64,000 bases of DNA from Serratia fonticola (GTDB lineage Bacteria; Pseudomonadota; Gammaproteobacteria; Enterobacterales; Enterobacteriaceae), in assembly GCF_001006005.1 (NCBI RefSeq), contig NZ_CP011254.1:5456001-5520000 (forward strand). Direction: 5' to 3'. The position numbers and the translations under genes are program-made. A model generated the notes under the pieces. The model ran no database searches. It had not been told where the DNA came from and worked only from the letters and a program-made list of their open reading frames with translations. This document shows, piece after piece, positions 27,713 through 36,362 of this stretch (its first letter is position 1; every line of letters begins with the position of its first letter).

Positions 27713-28639
27713 ATGCAGAAAACCCTATTACTCCTGGTGCTGGTGCTTAGCCCTGCAGCCTGGGCACAAAGTGTGACGATTAATGGTACGGGCGTTAGCC
27801 TGGAAGCGAACAAAGCGCCGATCAATACCAAGATCAATCCGCAGGCGGTGGCCCAATTGCCGAAAGGTTATCACTTTGCCGTGCCCGGTAAATTCACCGT
27901 CGCGGTGTCGGCACTCAATTCACCACCGCTGACCGTATTTGCCGAAGATAACAAAACGCTGTTGGGCAGCGAGGTCGATATCGCCCGCCTGGTAGCGGAT
28001 AGCCTGGGGCTGGAACTTAACGTCGTTCCGACTTCCTGGGAGGATTGGCCACTTGGCGTTTATTCCGGCAAATATGATGCCGCTATCAGCAATATTACCG
28101 TTACCAAGGAGCGCAAAGAGAAATTCGACTTCGCCACTTACCGTAAAGACTCACTCGGGTTTTACGTAAAGTCCGACAGCCCGATCAAAGCCATAGAGAA
28201 AGCAGAAGACATTGCCGGGCTGCGCATTATCGTCGGTTCTGGCACCAATCAGGAAGCCATTCTGCTGGCCTGGAACCAGGCAAATCAGCAAAAAGGGCTA
28301 AAACCTTTTACCCCGATTTATACCAAAGATGACGCAGCCCAAACGCTGGCACTGCAGTCTGGCCGCGCCGATGCCTTCTTTGGCCCGAACGTGACGGGAG
28401 CCTGGAAGGCGGCACTCACCGGCAAAACCCGTCTGGCCGGTAGCGTGGACGGTGGCTGGCCAAAAGCAGCACATATCGCAGTGACGTTGAAAAAAGACGG
28501 TGGCCTGGTCGCACCGGTACAAACCGCGCTGAATGGCGTTATCAACAATGGGGATTATGAAAAAGTGCTTAACCGCTGGGGTGAAGGCATTGAGCGCCTT
28601 TCTGCCTCTGAGATCAACCCGGCTGGATTAGGCGATTAA
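27713..28639 (+). CDS. Amino-acid ABC transporter substrate-binding protein 1 (TcyJ/TcyK-like)
   Basis: 308 residues with a Sec signal peptide (cleavage after AWA, near 20), hence periplasmic. It is a family-3 solute-binding protein: FTVAVSALNSPPLTVF, SEVDIARLVADSLGL, and GLRIIVGSGTNQEAILLAW near 160. The same unusual segments recur in the second binding protein at 30869-31762, so the two are paralogues from a duplication. It likely binds S-substituted or N-acetylated cysteine, cystine or a similar sulfur amino acid. Two binding proteins feeding one transporter recalls TcyJ/TcyK of Bacillus. Confidence 0.87.
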   Translation: MQKTLLLLVLVLSPAAWAQSVTINGTGVSLEANKAPINTKINPQAVAQLPKGYHFAVPGKFTVAVSALNSPPLTVFAEDNKTLLGSEVDIARLVADSLGLELNVVPTSWEDWPLGVYSGKYDAAISNITVTKERKEKFDFATYRKDSLGFYVKSDSPIKAIEKAEDIAGLRIIVGSGTNQEAILLAWNQANQQKGLKPFTPIYTKDDAAQTLALQSGRADAFFGPNVTGAWKAALTGKTRLAGSVDGGWPKAAHIAVTLKKDGGLVAPVQTALNGVINNGDYEKVLNRWGEGIERLSASEINPAGLGD

Positions 28640-28649
28640 GGGGGGCCAC

Positions 28650-29159
28650 ATGAGTGACGTATTTCGTGATGTTTCGCCTGAAGCCAAAGAGTTGCAACCG
28701 ATTATCAACGGGTTATTCGGCGAATATGCCGCCCGCTATGGCGACTATTTCTCCCGCGACGCCGAAGTCGAGCTGGTGCAATGGTATCTGCCGCCGCAGG
28801 GGCTATTTCTGGTGCTGGAGCGTGATGGCGAAATCATTGCGACCGGTGCTTACAAACCTTTTGACCCGCATACCGCAGAACTGAAACGTATCTGGACACA
28901 TCCGGCACTGCGCCAACAGGGCCTGGCAGGCCGTGTGGTACGGGAATTGGAGCGTCGCGCATTGCTGGCGGGTTATAGCCGCGTCTATCTCACCACCGGA
29001 TTTCGCCAGCCGGAAGCCGTGCAGCTTTATCTGGGGCAAGGATACGAACCACAGTTCGACATTTACCGCGACCATGAAGAGTACAGTGTACCGCCCTATG
29101 ACGGCCGCCTGCGTTTTATCAAAACGCTGACCTTCGCCAGTCAAAGCAATATTGCCTGA
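28650..29159 (+). CDS. GNAT N-acetyltransferase (SnaB/YtmI-like)
   Basis: 169 residues with the GNAT fold. The acetyl-CoA pyrophosphate loop is in HPALRQQGLAGRVVREL (R/Q-x-x-G-x-A, near 92-108), followed by the YSRVYLTTGFRQPEAVQLYL strand-helix and GYEPQFDIY. In the Bacillus pathway the matching enzyme (YtmI/SnaB) N-acetylates the S-modified cysteine before oxygenation. Its place between the binding protein and permease genes, with about 10-bp gaps on both sides, supports a role in the same pathway. A different amino-acid acceptor is possible. Confidence 0.82.
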   Translation: MSDVFRDVSPEAKELQPIINGLFGEYAARYGDYFSRDAEVELVQWYLPPQGLFLVLERDGEIIATGAYKPFDPHTAELKRIWTHPALRQQGLAGRVVRELERRALLAGYSRVYLTTGFRQPEAVQLYLGQGYEPQFDIYRDHEEYSVPPYDGRLRFIKTLTFASQSNIA

Positions 29160-29170
29160 GGAACCCACTG

Positions 29171-30097
29171 ATGAATTCATCTTCGAGCATTAAAGTGGTT
29201 CCGGCGCGTTATCCGCTACGCACCGCTGGGGCCATCGTGGCGCTGTTTGTATTGGCGATCGTCGTCCAGTCGATCGCCTTCAATCCTCGCTGGGAGTGGG
29301 CGGTTTTTGCCCGCTGGTTCTTTGATCCGGTGATCCTCTCGGGGGTAGCGCAGACCTTGCTGCTGACGCTGCTCGGCACCGTACTCAGCCTGATCATCGG
29401 TGGTGCGCTCGCGCTGTCCAGACTATCGTCCTCCTGGCTGTTAAACAGCCTGGCATGGGGCTATATCTGGCTGTTCCGTTCGCTGCCGCTGATCGTGGTG
29501 CTGATTATTCTGTACAACTTTTCCTACCTGTACGAACGGCTTTCCATTGGCATTCCCTTTACCGATATTGCTTTCGGCAGCTTTGCCACCATCAACGTGC
29601 TCGGTCAATTTTCCACCGCGGTGGTGGGATTAACGCTGGTACAAAGTGCCTATACGGCAGAGATCATTCGCGGTGGTTTTCTAGGTGTCGATCACGGTCA
29701 ATATGAGGCCGCAGCTGCGCTAGGCTTACCCGCCTGGCGGCGTACCCTGCGTATTATTCTACCTCAGGCGCTGCGTACCATTCTGCCTGCTGGTTTCAAC
29801 GAAATTATCAGCCTCGCCAAAGGCACCGCGATGGTTTACGTCTTAGCCATGCCTGAGCTGTTTTATACCATCCAGATGATTTACAACCGCACTCAGGAAG
29901 TGATCCCCCTATTGATGGTGGGTGCCGTCTGGTATCTGGCAATCACCAGCGTGTTATCGCTGCTGCAACACATTGTGGAACGCTGGTTGGCACGTAGCGA
30001 ACGCCGCTCTGCCGTTAATCAGGAAGCGGGCAAACAGAGCCAATCGCATCAGCCAGCCCCATCTGCACCGGAGGTGATCCATGTCCCTATCTCATAA
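29171..30097 (+). CDS. Amino-acid ABC transporter permease (HisM/TcyL type)
   Basis: 308 residues with about six membrane segments and the polar amino-acid permease signature. The EAA loop QYEAAAALGLPAWRRTLRII lies near residues 178-197. The C-terminal 35 residues are polar and proline-rich, an extension beyond most family members. Only one permease gene is present, so a homodimer is expected, unlike Bacillus TcyL/TcyM. The ATPase gene starts 17 bp before this one ends. Confidence 0.88.
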   Translation: MNSSSSIKVVPARYPLRTAGAIVALFVLAIVVQSIAFNPRWEWAVFARWFFDPVILSGVAQTLLLTLLGTVLSLIIGGALALSRLSSSWLLNSLAWGYIWLFRSLPLIVVLIILYNFSYLYERLSIGIPFTDIAFGSFATINVLGQFSTAVVGLTLVQSAYTAEIIRGGFLGVDHGQYEAAAALGLPAWRRTLRIILPQALRTILPAGFNEIISLAKGTAMVYVLAMPELFYTIQMIYNRTQEVIPLLMVGAVWYLAITSVLSLLQHIVERWLARSERRSAVNQEAGKQSQSHQPAPSAPEVIHVPIS

Positions 30098-30860
30098 CAC
30101 CCAAGGCCACATCTCCATTACCGGCGTCAGCAAGGTTTTTGGCCGTCATAGGGCGCTGGATAACGTTTCTCTGGAAATTCCACCCGGCTCGGTAACGGTG
30201 ATCCTCGGGCCGTCCGGATCAGGAAAGTCGACGCTGTTACGCACCATTAACCACCTGGAGCGCGTTGATGAAGGCTTTATTCAGATTGATGGCGACTACA
30301 TTGGCTACCGTCTGTCGGGCGACAAGCTTTACGAACTGAAGGAGAAAGAGATCCTGCGTCAGCGCATCAACGTGGGGTATGTGTTTCAGAACTTCAATCT
30401 GTTCCCGCACCTCACCGTGCTGGAAAACCTGATTGAAGCCCCTATCGCCCATGGTCATCTGAATCGCCAGGACGCCATTAAGCAAGCGCTTGAACTGCTG
30501 GATGTGGTGGGCCTGCGCGATAAAGCCGATTCCTGGCCACGTCATCTGTCTGGCGGCCAACAGCAACGCATTGCGATTGCACGTGCACTGGCACTGCGCC
30601 CGCGCGTCATGCTGTTTGACGAACCCACCTCTGCACTGGACCCAGAACTGGTGGGGGAAGTGCTGGACGTTATCAAGAAGCTTGCCCGCTCCGGTACCAC
30701 GCTGGTGGTGGTAACACACGAGATTGGTTTTGCCCGGGAGGTGGCCGATCAGGTGGTGTTTATGGTGGATGGCAAGATCGTTGAACAGGGTCACAGCGAG
30801 GTGGTGCTCAAACGCCCGCAGCACCCACGCACCCGTCAATTCTTATCTAAAGTCCTTTAA
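30081..30860 (+). CDS. Amino-acid ABC transporter ATP-binding protein (GlnQ/TcyN type)
   Basis: 259 residues. Walker A GPSGSGKST (near 42), Q-loop VFQNFNLFPHLTVLEN, signature LSGGQQQRIAIARAL (near 154), Walker [17 protein letters not shown] and H-loop VVTHEIGFA are all intact. This is the polar-amino-acid importer class. It overlaps the permease by 17 nt and is followed after 8 bp by the second binding protein. Confidence 0.92.
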   Translation: MSLSHNTQGHISITGVSKVFGRHRALDNVSLEIPPGSVTVILGPSGSGKSTLLRTINHLERVDEGFIQIDGDYIGYRLSGDKLYELKEKEILRQRINVGYVFQNFNLFPHLTVLENLIEAPIAHGHLNRQDAIKQALELLDVVGLRDKADSWPRHLSGGQQQRIAIARALALRPRVMLFDEPTSALDPELVGEVLDVIKKLARSGTTLVVVTHEIGFAREVADQVVFMVDGKIVEQGHSEVVLKRPQHPRTRQFLSKVL

Positions 30861-30868
30861 GGGAAACA

Positions 30869-31762
30869 ATGAAATATACATTTCTGGTGCTGGCATGGTT
30901 CAGCTCCGTAGCCTTTGCACAAGGGAATATCGATCTGGCTGCCAATGAGCAACCGCTGCACACGGCTAAAAATCCGCAGGCCGTCAGTAAAATCCCGGCA
31001 GATTACCGCTTCGTTGAACCAGGGACGCTAACGGTGGCCATCTCCGCGCTTAATTCACCACCGCTTGCGCTATTGGCCAGCGACAATAAAACGCGCATCG
31101 GTAGCGATCCTGACATCGCGCGGCTGCTCGCCGACAGTCTGGGGCTGAAGCTGAAACTGGTGCCAACCGCCTGGGAAGACTGGCCACTAGGGATCACTTC
31201 TGGCCGCTATGACGTTGCGTTGGTTAACATTGCCGTCACGGAACAGCGCAAGACCAAATTTGATTTTGCCACTTATCGCGCTGACTCACTGGCGTTCTCG
31301 GTAAAGTCGGCCAGCGAAATTCAATCCATCAGTAAGCCCGCGGATGTGGCAGGGCTGCGGGTGATTGTCGGTTCAGGTACCAACCAGGAGAGAATTCTGC
31401 TGGGCTGGAATGAGCAAAATCAGCGTGAGGGCCTGAAACCCGCACAGCCGATCTATCTGACCGATGACGCATCCGGCAATCTTTATATTCAGTCTGGGCG
31501 GGCAGATGTCATGTTCGGCCCGCAGTCGGTAGCCGCCTACAAAGCGGCACTTACGGGCCAAACCCGCGTGGTAGGGCTGGGGCCGAAGAAAGCCTATGTA
31601 GCCACCACCACCAAAAAGGGCAACGGACTGGTTTATGCGCTGCAAGCTGCGCTAGACGCGGCGATCGTACAGGGTGAGTATCAACAGGTGCTGGCGCGCT
31701 GGGGTGAGCAAGGGGAAGGCGTTGCGGCATCTGAGGTCAATCCGCCGGGGATCTCCTACTAA
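30869..31762 (+). CDS. Amino-acid ABC transporter substrate-binding protein 2
   Basis: 297 residues with a signal peptide ending in AFA (near 17). It is a paralogue of the protein at 27713-28639: LTVAISALNSPPLALL, SDPDIARLLADSLGLKL, and GLRVIVGSGTNQERILLGW occupy matching positions. Differences cluster in the second lobe (YLTDDASGNLYIQSGRADVM against YTKDDAAQTLALQSGRADAF), so the two may bind different S-substituted cysteines. It is the final gene of the operon; a GC palindrome follows 7 bp after the stop. Confidence 0.87.
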   Translation: MKYTFLVLAWFSSVAFAQGNIDLAANEQPLHTAKNPQAVSKIPADYRFVEPGTLTVAISALNSPPLALLASDNKTRIGSDPDIARLLADSLGLKLKLVPTAWEDWPLGITSGRYDVALVNIAVTEQRKTKFDFATYRADSLAFSVKSASEIQSISKPADVAGLRVIVGSGTNQERILLGWNEQNQREGLKPAQPIYLTDDASGNLYIQSGRADVMFGPQSVAAYKAALTGQTRVVGLGPKKAYVATTTKKGNGLVYALQAALDAAIVQGEYQQVLARWGEQGEGVAASEVNPPGISY

Positions 31763-31769
31763 GCTAAGC

Positions 31770-31792
31770 GGGCGCCGCAGGCGGCGCCCCTA
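31770..31792. repeat. Dispersed GC-rich palindrome, copy 3
   Basis: GGGCGCCGCAGGCGGCGCCC plus CTA lies 7 bp after the operon's last stop and may serve as its terminator hairpin. It is the same family as the copies at 5516, 19111 and elsewhere. Confidence 0.7.
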
Positions 31793-31878
31793 TAAATTAG
31801 CATTACCACGTTGTCCCCCCCCCTCCACCAGCCCAACCCCGCACTTGACTTATTTTGTCTAATTTGTATTTTAAGGAC

Positions 31879-32859
31879 ATGCACACTTTTTTGATTATCG
31901 TCCCCGAAGGGGGCATGTTATTCGAGCCTACGGGCATTGCCGATATCCTGATGCAAGCCAACCGCTTGAGGCCGACGGATGCCGCGCATCCACCGTATCA
32001 GGTGTCGATTGCCACGACCCAGACGCACCGCGTGATCCATGGGGGGTCGGGGCTAAATCTGCTGGCCGATCACCGCCTAACTAACCTTGATCCCACGCTG
32101 CCGCGTGACACCATTATGATCACTGGCAAAGGTATGAGCGCTGAGGAAAGCGATATCGTCGTCAATTGGCTGCGTCAGGCTGCGCCGTATGCACGGCGGA
32201 TCGTATCGATTTGCGGCGGTGCGTGGCTATTGGCTCAGGCCGGTCTGCTTGATGGGCGCCGTGCCACCACGCACTGGCGGTTACTGGAAGCGATGCAAGC
32301 TCAATTCCCCAGTGTCCACGTCGAGAAAGGCCCAATTTATCTTCAGGACGGCAATATCTGGACCTCCGCTGGCGTCAGTTCGGGCTTCGACCTCACGCTG
32401 GCTTTAGTGGAAGACGATCACAGCTTCACGTTAGCGCGCGATGTCGCCCAAGACTTGGTGATGTTCCTGCGCCGTCCCGGGGGACAATCACAGTTCAGCC
32501 GTTTTCTGCTCAGCCAAGCCAGCTCGCCTGGCCCAATCCGCGATCTGCAAACGTGGATACTGCAAAATCTGTCCGGCGATTTATCCGTTGAAAGGCTGGC
32601 GGAGCACGTGGCCATGAGCCCAAGGAATTTTACCCGCGTTTTCACCCGTGCAACAGGGATCAGCCCCGCCAAGTATGTGGAAGAAGTCCGCCTCGACGTA
32701 GCACGGCAACACCTGGAACAAAGCTCGGATAAGCTCGAACAAATCGCCACCGCCACGGGTTTTGGCAACAGCCTCAACCTGCGTCGCGTGTTTGAAAGAA
32801 ATTTACAACTCACACCCTCAGATTATCGAGAGCGTTTTCACGCTCGCACTATGTCCTAA
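31879..32859 (+). CDS. GlxA-type AraC-family transcriptional regulator (DJ-1/PfpI domain + HTH)
   Basis: About 326 residues from ATG 31879; the frame opens at a TTG (31855), and neither start has an ideal ribosome site, so the N-terminus is uncertain. An N-terminal DJ-1/PfpI-like domain (residues 1-185) has the elbow ISICGGAWLLAQAGLLDGR-type segment with Cys near 110. The C-terminal AraC domain (about 220-325) has two helix-turn-helices (SVERLAEHVAMSPRNFTRVF; LEQIATATGFGNSLNLRRVF). Regulators of this kind respond to amino compounds or carbon sources. It may control the adjoining GAPDH gene or the sulfur operon; neither is proven. Confidence 0.85.
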   Translation: MHTFLIIVPEGGMLFEPTGIADILMQANRLRPTDAAHPPYQVSIATTQTHRVIHGGSGLNLLADHRLTNLDPTLPRDTIMITGKGMSAEESDIVVNWLRQAAPYARRIVSICGGAWLLAQAGLLDGRRATTHWRLLEAMQAQFPSVHVEKGPIYLQDGNIWTSAGVSSGFDLTLALVEDDHSFTLARDVAQDLVMFLRRPGGQSQFSRFLLSQASSPGPIRDLQTWILQNLSGDLSVERLAEHVAMSPRNFTRVFTRATGISPAKYVEEVRLDVARQHLEQSSDKLEQIATATGFGNSLNLRRVFERNLQLTPSDYRERFHARTMS

Positions 32860-32936
32860 ATTGATTGTTATTTGTCATTTACGCCAAATCATCCACGCAC
32901 TATTTTGGAACCAGATAACTCACCTAGGAGCACATC

Positions 32937-33947
32937 ATGGTCAAAGTAGGCATTAATGGGTTTGGTCGCATTGGCAGAAACGTACTGCGCGCCGCGCTGG
33001 GTCGCAATGACTTTCAGGTGGTGGCAATCAATGACCTGACCGACAGCAAAACCCTGGCTCATCTTCTGAAATACGACTCGCTGCAAGGCACATTGGCCGC
33101 CAGTGTTGAAGCCTCTGAAGGGCAGTTGCTGGTAGATGGCCAAACCATCCACGTCTTCTCCGAACGAGATCCAGGCGCAATTGCGTGGAGCAGCGTGGGG
33201 GTTGATCTAGTTATTGAAGCCACCGGATTCTTCACCGACAAAGCCAAAGCCGAAGTGCACATCACCAAAGGCGGCGCAAAACGGGTGATTTTATCTGCAC
33301 CCGGTAAAGACGATGACATCACGGTGGTGATGGGCGTCAACCATGAGAAATACGATCCTGCCTTGCATAAAGTGGTCAGTAACGGCAGCTGTACGACTAA
33401 CGGTTTAGCACCGGCAGCGCAGGTCTTACACCAAAGCTTCGGCATTGAACATGGTTTGATGAACACCACCCATGCCTATACCAACAGCCAGGCCCTGCAC
33501 GATCAACCGGAAAAAGATCTGCGCGGAGCCCGTGCCGCTGCGCTTTCTATCGTGCCTTATTCTAGCGGTGCGGCTAAAGCGCTCGGTAAAGTGATCCCGG
33601 AATTGGACGGACGCCTGACCGGCTATTCACTGCGCGTGCCAGTGCCCGTGGTGTCTATTGTTGATCTGACCGTCACGCTCAAACGTGATGTAACGGTAGA
33701 AGAAGTGAACGCGGCATTTCGCAAAGCGGCAACCTCAGGACCGCTGCAAGATATCTTGGGCTACAGCGATGAACCTTTGGTATCGAGCGACTATCAGGGT
33801 GACCCGCGGTCATCAATTATCGACGGGCTGTCTACGCTGGTCATCGGCGGCAATCTGGTGAAGATCCTCGCCTGGTATGACAACGAATGGGCTTTCTCTA
33901 ACCGTCTGGTTGATCTGGCGGTTTTGATGGACCAACGCGGTTTGTAA
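32937..33947 (+). CDS. Type I glyceraldehyde-3-phosphate dehydrogenase paralogue
   Basis: 336 residues with full GAPDH architecture: Rossmann motif INGFGRIGRNVLRAA, the 33-residue NDLTD NAD-specificity stretch, catalytic Cys in SNGSCTTNGLAP (near 154), catalytic His in HAYTNSQ, and the substrate Arg loop. Most GAPDHs have SNASCTTN; here Gly replaces Ala next to the nucleophile. It catalyses oxidative phosphorylation of glyceraldehyde 3-phosphate with NAD. It lacks a pgk neighbour, unlike epd, and looks like an alternative isozyme (gapC-like) of the housekeeping gapA expected elsewhere. An AGGAG site precedes ATG 32937. Confidence 0.9.
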   Translation: MVKVGINGFGRIGRNVLRAALGRNDFQVVAINDLTDSKTLAHLLKYDSLQGTLAASVEASEGQLLVDGQTIHVFSERDPGAIAWSSVGVDLVIEATGFFTDKAKAEVHITKGGAKRVILSAPGKDDDITVVMGVNHEKYDPALHKVVSNGSCTTNGLAPAAQVLHQSFGIEHGLMNTTHAYTNSQALHDQPEKDLRGARAAALSIVPYSSGAAKALGKVIPELDGRLTGYSLRVPVPVVSIVDLTVTLKRDVTVEEVNAAFRKAATSGPLQDILGYSDEPLVSSDYQGDPRSSIIDGLSTLVIGGNLVKILAWYDNEWAFSNRLVDLAVLMDQRGL

Positions 33948-33958
33948 TTTCTCTAAGC

Positions 33959-33980
33959 GGGCGCTCTGTGCAGCGCCCTA
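33959..33980. repeat. Dispersed GC-rich palindrome, copy 4
   Basis: GGGCGCTCTGTGCAGCGCCC plus TA, 11 bp after the GAPDH stop. The flanks CTAAG and TTAG-type bases extend the stem, so it is a plausible terminator hairpin. A degenerate CCCTCTCC stretch follows at about 33992-34009. Confidence 0.65.
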
Positions 33981-34174
33981 AGTTGTGAGCTCCCTCTCCC
34001 CCTCTCCATACCCGCCACAAGCCAACCAATGAATTTTAGCGATTACCAGAAAAGCGCCAGCCATCGGCTAGACTCTAACTTATCAGTGCAGTACTGCTGG
34101 TGTGATACCTATAAAGAGAAAAATTGCGTCGTAGACAGAATAATATGGGTCATTACTCATCAAAGGAGCACGCT

Positions 34175-34744
34175 ATGCGGATGTTTCTTGCAGTGGTCTG
34201 GACGGGGCTGTTGTTGCTAACCACGCCAACTCGTGCAGCAGAACCGGAACCCAGCACCGGGCGGGTCTCGGGTTGGTGGAACTCTTTAACCAGCGGTGTC
34301 GCGCAAACCTGGGAGGACCCGCAATACCACGATCTTTATCTGCCGTTTATCAGTTGGCACGCCCGTTTTATGTACGACGAGACGGATCATTACAATGAGA
34401 TGCCGTGGGGCGGTGGCTTTGGGATTTCCCGCTATAACGAAGAAGGCGACTGGAGTGCCCTGTACGCGATGATGTTTAAAGACTCCCACAATGAGTGGCA
34501 GCCGATTGTCGGCTATGGCTGGGAAAAGGGCTGGTATCTGGATCAGAACCAAGATTTCCGCCTTGGGTTTGGTGTGACGGCGGGGATCACCGCACGTGAA
34601 GATTTCGGCAACTACATTCCATTGCCGATCATTCTGCCGCTGTTCTCCGCTGGCTATAAGCAGGCGACCGTTCAGTTCACCTATATCCCTGGTACCTACA
34701 ACAACGGCAACGTGCTGTTTGCCTGGTTACGCTTTAGTTTTTAG
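34175..34744 (+). CDS. pagP: Lipid A palmitoyltransferase PagP
   Basis: 189 residues from ATG 34175, with AAAGGAG upstream; the frame extends to 34124 without support. A Sec signal ends near TRAAE. PagP is an outer-membrane eight-strand barrel that moves palmitate from phospholipid to lipid A. Diagnostic segments are the N-terminal amphipathic helix ([20 protein letters not shown]), [13 protein letters not shown] with the catalytic His, and GGGFGISRY and FAWLRFSF at the end with the terminal Phe. In enterics it is PhoP-controlled and gives resistance to antimicrobial peptides. I saw no clear PhoP box upstream. Confidence 0.93.
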   Translation: MRMFLAVVWTGLLLLTTPTRAAEPEPSTGRVSGWWNSLTSGVAQTWEDPQYHDLYLPFISWHARFMYDETDHYNEMPWGGGFGISRYNEEGDWSALYAMMFKDSHNEWQPIVGYGWEKGWYLDQNQDFRLGFGVTAGITAREDFGNYIPLPIILPLFSAGYKQATVQFTYIPGTYNNGNVLFAWLRFSF

Positions 34745-34764
34745 TTCGGAGCCATCATATGGGC

Positions 34765-34787
34765 GGGCGCACATGCTGCGCCCCTAC
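34765..34787. repeat. Dispersed GC-rich palindrome, copy 5
   Basis: GGGCGCACATGCTGCGCCCC plus TAC, about 20 bp after pagP and before amn. Same family as the other six copies. Confidence 0.7.
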
Positions 34788-34870
34788 TCCACGCAAGTCC
34801 AGCAGCAGATAGATGCATTCGGTCAACGCTTTACGCTATGCTGAGGTATCGCAAGAACCGAGGAAAAACA

Positions 34871-36328
34871 ATGAATACCCCTGAAAAAAAGTCGCTGACT
34901 GCCCTGCAAGCCCTCGACCAACTCGAAGTACTGTACGACGCATCGGTCAACGCCTTACGCGCTGCCATCAAACAATTTATCGCGGATGGCACCCTGCCAG
35001 AGGCGCAGGCCCGTGCCTCGGGGCTGTTTTCCTACCCGGAACTGCGCGTGCGCTGGGATGGCGAGCACCCAGACCATCCAAGAACCCGCGCCTATGGCCG
35101 TTTTACCCGGCCTGGCAACTACACCACCACCATCACCCGGCCGCAGCTGTTCCGCCCTTATCTTGCCGAACAGCTAGCAATGCTGGCCAGTGAATATGCC
35201 GCCGTGATCGAAGTGGTTCCCTCTCAACAGGAGATCCCCTTCCCTTATGTGATCGACGGATCCGATCTGGCCTTGGACCGAACCATGAGTGCCGGGCTTA
35301 CCAAGCATTTCCCCACCACCGAACTGGCGCAGATTGGCGATGAAAATGCAGACGGGCTGTCTCCTTTTGCCAACCATTTTCCACTTTCCCATTTTGACGC
35401 GCTGCGGACCGATTTCTCACTGGCACGCCTGCGGCACTACACCGGCACGCCGGTGGAACATTTTCAGCACTTTGTGTTGTTTACCAATTACACGCGCTAT
35501 GTCGATGAGTTTGTCCGCTGGGCGTGTAGCCAGATCGCCGATCCGGCCAGCCCCTATATCGCGCTTTCTTGCGCCGGTGGGAACTTTGTGACGGCAGAAA
35601 CGCCAAATCCAGAGCAGACGGTGTCCGATCTGGCCTGGAAGAACCATCAGATGCCCGCCTATCACCTGATCGCCAACGATGGTCAGGGGATCACGCTGGT
35701 CAATATCGGTGTCGGCCCTTCCAACGCCAAAACCATCTGCGATCACCTGGCAGTGCTGCGGCCCCATGCCTGGCTGATGATTGGCCACTGCGGCGGCCTG
35801 CGGGAAAGCCAGTCAATTGGTGATTACGTGTTGGCCCACGCCTACCTGCGTGACGATCATGTATTAGATTCGGTGCTACCGCCTGATATCCCAATCCCAA
35901 GCATCGCGGAAGTTCAGCGCGCGCTGTATGACGCCACCAAAACGGTAAGCGGTATGCCTGGGGAAGCGGTAAAACAGCGGTTACGCACCGGCACTGTGGT
36001 CACCACCGACGATCGCAACTGGGAGCTGCGCTATTCGGCTTCCGCACTGCGCTTTAACCTCAGCCGCGCCGTCGCCGTCGATATGGAAAGTGCCACCATC
36101 GCGGCGCAAGGTTATCGCTTCCGGGTGCCTTATGGCACGCTGCTGTGCGTGTCTGATAAACCGCTACACGGCGAGATTAAACTGCCAGGCCAGGCCAACC
36201 GTTTCTACGAAGGCGCGATTTCAGAGCACTTGCAGATTGGCATCTGTGCCATCGATCTGCTGCGGGCTGAGGGTGAACACCTGCATTCACGCAAACTGCG
36301 CACCTTCAACGAGCCGCCGTTCCGCTAA
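34871..36328 (+). CDS. amn: AMP nucleosidase
   Basis: 485 residues from ATG 34871 (GAGGAAAAACA upstream), matching the about 484 of E. coli Amn. It splits AMP into adenine and ribose 5-phosphate and helps control adenylate pools. An N-terminal regulatory domain (1-170) is followed by a nucleoside-phosphorylase fold: VNIGVGPSNAKTICDHL near 290, MIGHCGGLRESQSIGDYVLA near 320 and AVDMESATIAAQGY near 418 with the purine/ribose-binding Glu. The next gene, nac, converges from the opposite strand. Confidence 0.94.
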   Translation: MNTPEKKSLTALQALDQLEVLYDASVNALRAAIKQFIADGTLPEAQARASGLFSYPELRVRWDGEHPDHPRTRAYGRFTRPGNYTTTITRPQLFRPYLAEQLAMLASEYAAVIEVVPSQQEIPFPYVIDGSDLALDRTMSAGLTKHFPTTELAQIGDENADGLSPFANHFPLSHFDALRTDFSLARLRHYTGTPVEHFQHFVLFTNYTRYVDEFVRWACSQIADPASPYIALSCAGGNFVTAETPNPEQTVSDLAWKNHQMPAYHLIANDGQGITLVNIGVGPSNAKTICDHLAVLRPHAWLMIGHCGGLRESQSIGDYVLAHAYLRDDHVLDSVLPPDIPIPSIAEVQRALYDATKTVSGMPGEAVKQRLRTGTVVTTDDRNWELRYSASALRFNLSRAVAVDMESATIAAQGYRFRVPYGTLLCVSDKPLHGEIKLPGQANRFYEGAISEHLQIGICAIDLLRAEGEHLHSRKLRTFNEPPFR

Positions 36329-36338
36329 TCCAAAGGCT

Positions 36339-36362
36339 GGGCGCCGCATACGGCGCCCCTAC
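36339..36362. repeat. Dispersed GC-rich palindrome, copy 6, overlapping the end of nac
   Basis: GGGCGCCGCATACGGCGCCC plus CTAC sits between converging amn and nac. Its right edge supplies the TAG stop codon of nac (36359-36361), so this copy is partly coding. It could work as a shared terminator. Confidence 0.75.
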
